Positions 34,603 to 40,693 of a DNA stretch of 64,000 nt are shown here, piece after piece (the first letter of the stretch is position 1; each line of letters starts with the position of its first letter). The DNA comes from Bacteroidetes bacterium ADurb.Bin145 (GTDB lineage: Bacteria; Bacteroidota; Bacteroidia; Bacteroidales; VadinHA17). Both the position numbers and the translations under genes were made by a program. The stretch is from the NCBI GenBank assembly GCA_002070505.1, contig MWDJ01000001.1, forward strand, positions 154,918 through 218,917, in the 5' to 3' direction. The notes under the pieces were generated by a model that saw only the letters and a program-made list of their open reading frames with translations, ran no database searches and had not been told where the DNA came from.

Positions 34603-34667
34603 TGATCCAGCTGGGATTCGAACCCAGTACCCTTCCGCAAAGCGGAATGCTCTACCTGCTGTTAATC
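34603..34667 (-). pseudogene. Decayed tRNA-Lys-like copy (R2)
   Basis: Nearly identical to R1, exactly 89 bases away, with the same D-stem loss and collapsed anticodon arm. It differs in having TACTGG in place of TCCTGG at the T stem. The spacer to the intact tRNA is also repeated, so R1 and R2 arose by tandem duplication of one already damaged unit. Confidence 0.8.
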
Positions 34668-34691
34668 AATTAAATGTTTTATAGTACTTTG

Positions 34692-34764
34692 TGATCCAGC
34701 TGGGATTCGAACCCAGGACCCCATCCTTAAAAGGGATGTGCTCTACCTGCTGAGCTACTGAATC
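34692..34764 (-). tRNA. tRNA-Lys (anticodon UUU)
   Basis: A complete 73-nt cloverleaf on the minus strand: acceptor GATTCAG with CTGGATC, D stem GCTC/GAGC, anticodon stem CATCC/GGATG with loop CTTTTAA (anticodon TTT), T arm CTGGG TTCGAAT CCCAG and discriminator A. CCA is not encoded. It is the only intact gene in a cluster of degenerate copies. Confidence 0.95.
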
Positions 34765-34869
34765 AAAATATCAATAAAAAGAACCGCGCAGGACCCTTCC
34801 GCTGAAAGCGGAATGCTCTACCTGCTGAGCTACTGAATCAAAATATTATTAAAAAGAACCGCGCAGGAC
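34740..34869. repeat. 75-bp-period direct repeat containing the tRNA 5' half
   Basis: Bases 34740-34794 and 34815-34869 are nearly identical 55-bp direct repeats, each holding the tRNA 5' part and its leader. The junction in both lies at GTCCTG, a short sequence shared by the tRNA T arm and the leader. This suggests a slipped or unequal recombination event. Confidence 0.8.
34789..34839 (-). pseudogene. Truncated tRNA copy with Glu-type anticodon (UUC)
   Basis: This unit on the minus strand has an intact acceptor 5' strand, D arm and anticodon arm (TTCCG, loop CTTTCAG, CGGAA), giving anticodon TTC. After GGGTCCTG it switches to a leader sequence (CGCGGTTC) and lacks the T arm and 3' acceptor. 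The body is Lys-like while the anticodon would read glutamate codons. It is probably non-functional. Confidence 0.7.
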
Positions 34870-35106
34870 TCAAATTAGAAACTGATAACAGATCACTTTA
34901 TTAATTTGAGGTGGCAAATGTATGATATTTTTATAAAGTTTGCAAAGCATAATTTCTTTTTTCAATCTCAACTACCAAGTTAAGTATTTTCTGAAAAGTG
35001 AAGCATTAAAAGCTTTCAGGTTTTTAAAATATCAGGGTTTTTTTGTAATGATTCCTTGTCTTGTTCGTCTTGCATAAAAACATAGGTCAAACTTAAATAT
35101 ACAGAA

Positions 35107-35610
35107 ATGAAAAGCTTTATTGCAGGATTCGTACTAATCATGGTCACCATAACGGTAAACGGTCAGAGATCTGTTGATGCACTGTTTGAAAAATATGAAG
35201 GATCTGATAATTTTGTTTGTATCACTATCGATGCTGACCTTATTAAAATAGCTAAAGCGCTAAATTGTTTCGACGATATGGATGATTGCTTGCCATCGAA
35301 CATTTCGAGAATAAGGATCCTGACACAGGGTAAGGATGACAATCACAATACTAATTTTTATAAGCTGGTTGAAAGAGATCTGGACAGAAAGAATTATGAA
35401 GAGCTTATGAGAATTAAGGAGTCCGATCAGGATTTGGTCCTTCTTGCCAGAGCTGAAGGAAGAAGCTACAAGGAACTGCTGCTGGTAGGAGGGGGCCAGG
35501 ATAATCTGATAATCCAGCTCAAAGGGAAGATGACATATAAAGAAGCCAGGAAATTCGCTGAAAGAATGCACAGGGATCGGCATGTGAATATCGATCTCGA
35601 CTGGGATTGA
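35107..35610 (+). CDS. DUF4252 family protein (first copy)
   Basis: A 167-residue protein with a short signal (about residues 1-19, ending VNGQ). The body has SVDALFEKYEGSDNFVCITIDADLI and a later ELLLVGGGQDNLIIQLKGKMTYKEARKFAE segment, which match the DUF4252 family known only from Bacteroidota. It is probably periplasmic or lipid-associated and of unknown role. It overlaps no certain start downstream: the sigma-factor gene begins 50 bases after its stop when read from its preferred ATG. Confidence 0.8.
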   Translation: MKSFIAGFVLIMVTITVNGQRSVDALFEKYEGSDNFVCITIDADLIKIAKALNCFDDMDDCLPSNISRIRILTQGKDDNHNTNFYKLVERDLDRKNYEELMRIKESDQDLVLLARAEGRSYKELLLVGGGQDNLIIQLKGKMTYKEARKFAERMHRDRHVNIDLDWD

Positions 35611-35623
35611 GCTTTAATGTTCC

Positions 35624-35631
35624 TATCTTTG
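35624..35631 (+). promoter_or_regulatory. Candidate -7 element before the ECF sigma gene
   Basis: An exact TATCTTTG lies 30 bases before the preferred sigma ATG at 35661. The same octamer occurs upstream of the DUF6588 gene (37280-37287). No TTTG is found at the correct distance upstream, so an alternative sigma factor could be involved. Confidence 0.4.
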
Positions 35632-35660
35632 TATTGAAGCTGTCATTCTTCTTACCTCTG

Positions 35661-36203
35661 ATGGACCATAATAGATTCAATGATATAATACATCAATTAA
35701 ACCGGAAACTGTTTATGGTCGCTTATGGGATCCTCAGGAACAGGGAGGAAGCTGAAGATGCTGTTCAGGATGTTTTTATTAAAATGTGGGAAATGAGGAA
35801 GAGTCTTGACAAATATAATGACCCTCTTGCTCTGTCCGTCACAATGACGAGAAATAAATGTATTGACAGACTTAGAAAATGGAAGTTCATTGATAATAAA
35901 GAGGTTAATGCGGATTTTCCGGAGCATGATAATTCGCCATCACCATTTGATGAACTTGTTATGTCGGAGAATATACGGATACTCCAGGAGATTATTGGTA
36001 AACTCCCGCAGCCTTACAGGGAAGTGATTGAACTTAAAGAAATAAGAGGATTATCTTACGAGGAGATATCCCAGCTTAACGATTGCAATATAAACACTTT
36101 AAGAGTGAATGTATCAAGGGGACGGAAGTTGATAAAAGAAAAATATTTGAATTATATATATGAAAAAAGAAGAACTGAAGAAACTGCTGGAAAAGTATTA
36201 TAG
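35661..36203 (+). CDS. ECF RNA polymerase sigma factor
   Basis: From ATG 35661 (MDHNRFNDIIHQLNRKLF) the product has 180 residues; the open frame extends upstream to 35607 through the candidate promoter. Region 2 is AYGILRNREEAEDAVQDVFIKMWEMR, and region 4 is LPQPYREVIELKEIRGLSYEEISQLNDCNINTLRVNVSRGRKLIKE. It directs RNA polymerase to stress or envelope promoters. Its last 44 bases overlap the start of the anti-sigma-like gene, typical of a co-expressed sigma/anti-sigma pair. Confidence 0.92.
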   Translation: MDHNRFNDIIHQLNRKLFMVAYGILRNREEAEDAVQDVFIKMWEMRKSLDKYNDPLALSVTMTRNKCIDRLRKWKFIDNKEVNADFPEHDNSPSPFDELVMSENIRILQEIIGKLPQPYREVIELKEIRGLSYEEISQLNDCNINTLRVNVSRGRKLIKEKYLNYIYEKRRTEETAGKVL

Positions 36204-36726
36204 CGGAGAGACGACAAACGATGAGGAAAAGCTGTTGAAGGACTTTTTTTCAGATCGTAAAGTTGATGATGGTTTTGATGCTGACAGGGCTTTTTTTTCG
36301 GCTCTATCAGATCTTGAAAAGATGCCGGAACCCTCTTTTGATTTTGAAAGCAGGATATCTAAAGCTATCACTGGTATTAACAGGAAGAAAAGCCTGAACA
36401 TCTTTTCCAGACACTATATTTCATTAATTGGAATGGCAGCTGCCTTTCTTCTATTGATTGGCTCTTACTTCCTTTTCATTTATAAAGCTGAGCCAAAAGA
36501 TACATACTCTGATCCGCAGATCGCATATGCTGAAACAATTAAGATCCTCAGAGAAGTATCGGTTAAATTTAACAAGGGAAAAGCTGAGCTCAAACCTTTA
36601 ACTCGTATGAGCAATGCCACAAAGCTGGGACTGGAAACACTTGACAGATCGGCTGACGTAATCACCTCAAACCTTGATAAACTCGAACCTTTCAGCCAAC
36701 TATCGGATATAGATGTAAATAATTAA
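36160..36726 (+). CDS. Anti-sigma-factor-like membrane protein
   Basis: A 188-residue protein with a cytoplasmic, charged N-terminal half (LEKYYSGETTNDEEKLLKDFF), one membrane helix (about residues 86-108) and a periplasmic C-terminal domain of about 80 residues. The topology and the 44-bp overlap with the ECF sigma gene suggest an anti-sigma factor. The N-terminal EKYYSGETTNDEE resembles the start of FecR-type and related anti-sigma proteins in Bacteroidota. The input signal is unknown. Confidence 0.7.
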   Translation: MKKEELKKLLEKYYSGETTNDEEKLLKDFFSDRKVDDGFDADRAFFSALSDLEKMPEPSFDFESRISKAITGINRKKSLNIFSRHYISLIGMAAAFLLLIGSYFLFIYKAEPKDTYSDPQIAYAETIKILREVSVKFNKGKAELKPLTRMSNATKLGLETLDRSADVITSNLDKLEPFSQLSDIDVNN

Positions 36727-36753
36727 TTTGATAATAATTTTTGAAACATAAAT

Positions 36754-37266
36754 ATGAAAAAATCATTTATTATAATCGCTGCATTTCTTATCAACGGTAT
36801 AATTAATGCACAGAACAATCCCGTTGATGCATTATTTGACAGATATTCTGAAAAAGATGGATTCACCTCCGTCTATATCTCTGGAAAAATGCTCAGTATG
36901 TTCTCCGGGTCAAGGGAAAGATCAAAAAACCCTGATAATATTGTCTTTCGCCTTAACTCGATCAGAATAATTTCGCAGGACTCAGCTTCGAGAGAAAAGA
37001 TTAATTTTTATGAGGAACTGAAAGGCAAGCTCGATTTCTCTGTATACGAAGAACTTATGGTTGTACAGGAGGGTAAGAATGTAACAAAATTCCTTGTCCG
37101 GCAGTCACGAGACAGAATATCTGAATTGCTTGTCATTACCGGAGGCAAGGGTGGCAATTCAGTAATAGCCATAAGGGGGGATTTTAGTCTGAAAGAACTC
37201 TCTGAAGTATCGAAATCACTTGGAATTGAGGAACTTGAAAAGCTGGAAGTGTCAGATGATATGTAA
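36754..37266 (+). CDS. DUF4252 family protein (second copy)
   Basis: A 170-residue protein with a signal peptide (about residues 1-19, ending IINAQ). PVDALFDRYSEKDGFTSVYISGKML and LLVITGGKGGNSVIAIRGDFSLKELSEV parallel the first DUF4252 protein, with the same spacing of motifs. It follows the anti-sigma-like gene by 27 bases. The two DUF4252 proteins bracket the sigma/anti-sigma pair, so they may be its sensors or targets. Confidence 0.8.
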   Translation: MKKSFIIIAAFLINGIINAQNNPVDALFDRYSEKDGFTSVYISGKMLSMFSGSRERSKNPDNIVFRLNSIRIISQDSASREKINFYEELKGKLDFSVYEELMVVQEGKNVTKFLVRQSRDRISELLVITGGKGGNSVIAIRGDFSLKELSEVSKSLGIEELEKLEVSDDM

Positions 37267-37279
37267 TTTGAGATTTTTA

Positions 37280-37287
37280 TATCTTTG
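37280..37287 (+). promoter_or_regulatory. Candidate -7 element before the DUF6588-like gene
   Basis: An exact TATCTTTG lies 41 bases before the ATG, identical to the octamer before the sigma gene. No matching -33 box is at normal distance. The shared octamer could mark genes read by the same sigma factor, but this is inferred from two copies only. Confidence 0.35.
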
Positions 37288-37320
37288 TTATATGCTAAGG
37301 TTAATCTCATTTAAAATTAT

Positions 37321-38391
37321 ATGTCCGGACTATTCAAACTTCGCTTGGCGGCAGTAATTCTGTCGGTATTGCTTTTTACAAATGTGGTTTCTGCTCAGTT
37401 TAAGGAAACTGATTTTCTCAGGAGCACTCCTGCTGATGGTGTTAAATTTCTCGAAGCTTACATCTCTCCATGGATCAATGCTTTTGGCGCTGGTCTTAAC
37501 GGGAATTGGTATAACACTGCAAAGCCTCATGAATTAGGAGGGTTCGATATTACTTTCGGAATCAGTGCCGGTATTGTTCCATCATCTGAAACAACATTTG
37601 ATATATCATCCATTGGACTTTCTTCATCAATTTCCGGTTCAGGGCTGGCACCAACTGTTGCGGGACCCACATCAGATGGACCTGAACTGATATATTCGCA
37701 GGGAGGAGTTGAACTCTCAAGATTTAATACTCCGCAGGGAACAGACTGGAGATACATTCCCGTACCGATTGCTCAGGCAGGTATTGGTCTGCCTTTAGGT
37801 ACAGAGATTAAAGCAAGATTTATCCCTCGTATTCCTGTGAGTGACGGAGATTTTATGCTATGGGGCGCAGGATTGATGCACAGCATAATGCAATATATCC
37901 CGGGGAATAAATTATTGCCTGTCGATGTATCTGTCTTTGGAGCTTTTACAAGGATAACAGGTAATGTTCCGCTGAGCCTTGATCCGGGATCTCCGACAAG
38001 CTATGCAACTTACAACGCCATAACAGATTTCAATGATCAGAACTTTTCACTTAATGTAAGCGCATTTAATGTTGGCGCCATAGCTTCTTTTAACCTTCCA
38101 GTTATTAACTTCTACGGAGGACTTGGATATAGCAAGACCAGTACTGTACTGGAACTGAGTGGTAACTTCCCGACACCGGTCCTTGTTTCTAACCCGACGC
38201 CTCATGCTGAGTATAATGACAGCGGGGTAAAGAAAGGTACAGATTTCCCGGATATGAATATTGAAAATTTCTCGGGACTTAGAGCAAATATAGGGTTCAG
38301 GGTGAAACTGGCAGTTGTGACATTCCACGCTGACTACACCTGGGCGCAATACAGTGTTCTATCGACCGGACTTGGAATCTCTTTCAGATAG
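37321..38391 (+). CDS. Outer-membrane protein, DUF6588-like
   Basis: A 356-residue exported protein with a signal peptide (about residues 1-26, ending VVSAQ). Amphipathic strands suggest a barrel, including YISPWINAFGAGLNGNWYNTAKPHELGGFDITFGISAGIVP, EIKARFIPRIPV and the C-terminal YTWAQYSVLSTGLGISFR ending in a strand. It resembles the DUF6588 group of Bacteroidota outer-membrane proteins. It closes the DUF4252/sigma island before a strong terminator. Confidence 0.65.
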   Translation: MSGLFKLRLAAVILSVLLFTNVVSAQFKETDFLRSTPADGVKFLEAYISPWINAFGAGLNGNWYNTAKPHELGGFDITFGISAGIVPSSETTFDISSIGLSSSISGSGLAPTVAGPTSDGPELIYSQGGVELSRFNTPQGTDWRYIPVPIAQAGIGLPLGTEIKARFIPRIPVSDGDFMLWGAGLMHSIMQYIPGNKLLPVDVSVFGAFTRITGNVPLSLDPGSPTSYATYNAITDFNDQNFSLNVSAFNVGAIASFNLPVINFYGGLGYSKTSTVLELSGNFPTPVLVSNPTPHAEYNDSGVKKGTDFPDMNIENFSGLRANIGFRVKLAVVTFHADYTWAQYSVLSTGLGISFR

Positions 38392-38411
38392 GCGTTAATA
38401 CATAACTAACA

Positions 38412-38446
38412 CCGGAATAATATCAACCTTATTCCGGATTTTTTTT
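38412..38446 (+). terminator. Strong intrinsic terminator
   Basis: A perfect 9-bp stem (CCGGAATAA, 38412-38420, with 38429-38437), an 8-base loop and a run of eight T follow the DUF6588-like gene by 21 bases. Confidence 0.95.
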
Positions 38447-38507
38447 GCCTTTTTTCATTATCTTTCTTTCTTAAAAAGCTTCCGGGCTTCCGGATTTCAG
38501 TCATTCT

Positions 38508-40679
38508 ATGAGGACTCAGAAACTATATTCAGGATACAAGGGCTTACTGCTGGTGGCAAAGAATACGATTGCACCTGGTGATACAAAAAAGATCAGGAAA
38601 GCCCTCGATCTGGCTGCAAGTGCCTGTGGAGATAATGTCACTCTGACCGGTGAACTCCAGATACAACATGCACTCTCCGTTGCACGAATAGTAGCCGAAG
38701 AGATGGGACTTGGCGTAACCTCGATAGTTACAGCAATCCTGCATGATTCGTATAATAAACTGGATATCAGTACTAAAGAACTTGAGAAAGAATTCGGTAG
38801 CAAAGTTGTGGAAATACTGGATGGTTTTTCAAGGATCACCGGGATTGATTCAATGCATTCGTCATACCAGGCAGAGAACTTCCGCAAACTGCTGCTCAGT
38901 CTCGCTGATGATGTCAGGGTGATACTAATCAAACTTGTTGAGCGTCTGGAATATATGCGGAACCTGGATAATGCTCCGGAAAAGGAGAGAATGCCCATGG
39001 CTTCAGAAACATATTTTCTTTATGCTCCATTGGCTCACCGGCTTGGATTTTACAATATCAAGTCGGAAATGGAAGATCTTTCAATCAAATACCTTGAACC
39101 TGAACAATACAGATTCATCGAGAACAGGCTGAAACAGACTACAGCCTCAAGGAACAGACTGATTCGGGAATTCTCGGCTCCAATACAGGAGAAACTCGAG
39201 AAGACAGGCTTTAGATTCACTATCAAAAGCCGCACAAAATCAATACATTCCATCATGACGAAAATGAAGAAGCAGGGGGTGGAATTTGAGGAGGTCTTTG
39301 ATATTTTTGCGGTCAGAATAATTATTGATAGTGAAAATAATAATGATAAGGCAGATTGCTGGCGGGTCTATTCAATAGTTACAGATCTCTATCAGCCAAA
39401 TCCCAGCAGATTACGCGACTGGATATCTGTTCCGAAATCAAATGGATATGAATCGCTTCATACGACAGTCATTGGTCCCAGGGGCCGGTGGGTTGAGGTA
39501 CAGATCCGTTCCAGACGTATGGATGAGATAGCTGAAAAAGGCCTGGCTGCGCATTTTAAATATAAAGGACTGAAAGGAGAGGGGGGACTTGATACATGGC
39601 TGACAAAAATACGGGAATTACTGGAATCTTCTGACAAAGAAGACAAGGAGTTCCTTGATAACGTAAGATCAGGTTTATACACTGATGAAGTATTTGTGTT
39701 TACGCCGAAAGGTGATCTCAGGCAACTGCCTGCCGGAGCTACAGTCCTGGATTTCGCATTTGACATCCATACAGCATTAGGGTCCTCTTGTGTCGGAGGA
39801 AAAGTAAATGGGAAAAACGTGCCACTCAGGTATGTGCTTCAAAATGGCGATCATGTGGATGTCATAAGATCAAAAAATCAGCGGCCCAAACGCGACTGGC
39901 TGTCCATTGTAGTTACAAATAAAGCCAGGACGAAGATAAAACTTGCTCTTAACGAAGAAAGGGCGAAGGCAGCTGCTGAAGGCAAAGAGATCCTTATGCG
40001 CCGTTTGAAGAACTGGAAGATCCCATACGGAGATACAATAATTCAGAGACTTATCAACCATTATAACTTTAAGACAGCACAGGATCTTTATTATAGTATT
40101 GAATCAGGAAAGCTGGAATTGCTCGAGATCAAGGATATCCTGCTGAAAGAGGAATCCACCGGAGGAGTAATTCCTCCAGGGACAATATCTGAAAAAGAAA
40201 CCAGGGAACTCTTTGAATCGCAATTCTCTGATTTTCTATCTATTGAAGATAAGGTCGAGGGACTTGATTACAAACTGTCAAAGTGTTGCAATCCTGTTCC
40301 CGGAGATTCAATATTCGGATTTGTGACAATTTCAGAAGGAATAAAAATACACCGGACTGCTTGTCCTAATGCCCATAACATGCTAGCAAGATATCCGTAT
40401 AGGGTTATTTCTGCACGTTGGACCAAATCAAAAAGCGGGACATCATTTATAGCTACTATTAAGGTAACCGGGGTTGAAGATATCGGTATTGTGAACAAAA
40501 TATCTGAAGTGATAACCGGTTTCAATGCCACTGTAAGGAGTTTTAACTACAACATGGAAGAGGGTATGTTTGAAGGGACTATTAATCTGTTAGTTGCGAA
40601 TAATGACATGCTGTATGGAATAATAAGAAAAATCCATTCAATAAAAGGAATCCTGAAAGTTAACCGTCAAAATAACTGA
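38508..40679 (+). CDS. RelA/SpoT-family (p)ppGpp synthetase with altered hydrolase motifs
   Basis: A 723-residue RSH protein with an N-terminal HD-like domain, synthetase domain (about residues 235-350, RTKSIHSIMTKMKKQGVEF, SNGYESLHTTVIGP, AEKGLAAHFKYK), TGS domain (DEVFVFTPKGDLRQLP), a zinc-finger-like CCNPVPGDSIFGF region and a C-terminal ACT domain. H54 and H79-D80 are kept, but the ED pair after HD is NK (HDSYNK) and the usual aspartate in LADR is glutamate (LVERLEYMR). Hydrolysis of (p)ppGpp is therefore probably lost. The synthetase basic RxxD motif (SRLRDW) resembles bifunctional SpoT/Rel enzymes. Its stop lies in a hairpin shared with the convergent dnaE gene. Confidence 0.88.
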   Translation: MRTQKLYSGYKGLLLVAKNTIAPGDTKKIRKALDLAASACGDNVTLTGELQIQHALSVARIVAEEMGLGVTSIVTAILHDSYNKLDISTKELEKEFGSKVVEILDGFSRITGIDSMHSSYQAENFRKLLLSLADDVRVILIKLVERLEYMRNLDNAPEKERMPMASETYFLYAPLAHRLGFYNIKSEMEDLSIKYLEPEQYRFIENRLKQTTASRNRLIREFSAPIQEKLEKTGFRFTIKSRTKSIHSIMTKMKKQGVEFEEVFDIFAVRIIIDSENNNDKADCWRVYSIVTDLYQPNPSRLRDWISVPKSNGYESLHTTVIGPRGRWVEVQIRSRRMDEIAEKGLAAHFKYKGLKGEGGLDTWLTKIRELLESSDKEDKEFLDNVRSGLYTDEVFVFTPKGDLRQLPAGATVLDFAFDIHTALGSSCVGGKVNGKNVPLRYVLQNGDHVDVIRSKNQRPKRDWLSIVVTNKARTKIKLALNEERAKAAAEGKEILMRRLKNWKIPYGDTIIQRLINHYNFKTAQDLYYSIESGKLELLEIKDILLKEESTGGVIPPGTISEKETRELFESQFSDFLSIEDKVEGLDYKLSKCCNPVPGDSIFGFVTISEGIKIHRTACPNAHNMLARYPYRVISARWTKSKSGTSFIATIKVTGVEDIGIVNKISEVITGFNATVRSFNYNMEEGMFEGTINLLVANNDMLYGIIRKIHSIKGILKVNRQNN

Positions 40680-40693
40680 ATATCACTATTCAG
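40676..40693. terminator. Short hairpin spanning both convergent stop codons
   Basis: CTGAATA (40676-40682) and TATTCAG (40687-40693) form a 7-bp stem that covers the stop codons of the RSH gene and the convergent dnaE gene. There is no T-run, so it is at best a weak terminator. Confidence 0.35.

Noticed and set aside
34514-34869. A CRISPR-like pattern of regular repeats
   Set aside because: The repeated units are tRNA-derived with T-arm and anticodon-arm sequences, and there are no cas genes or variable spacers.
38516-38998. A 160-codon minus-strand frame inside the RSH gene
   Set aside because: It is the serine-rich reverse shadow of the HD domain.
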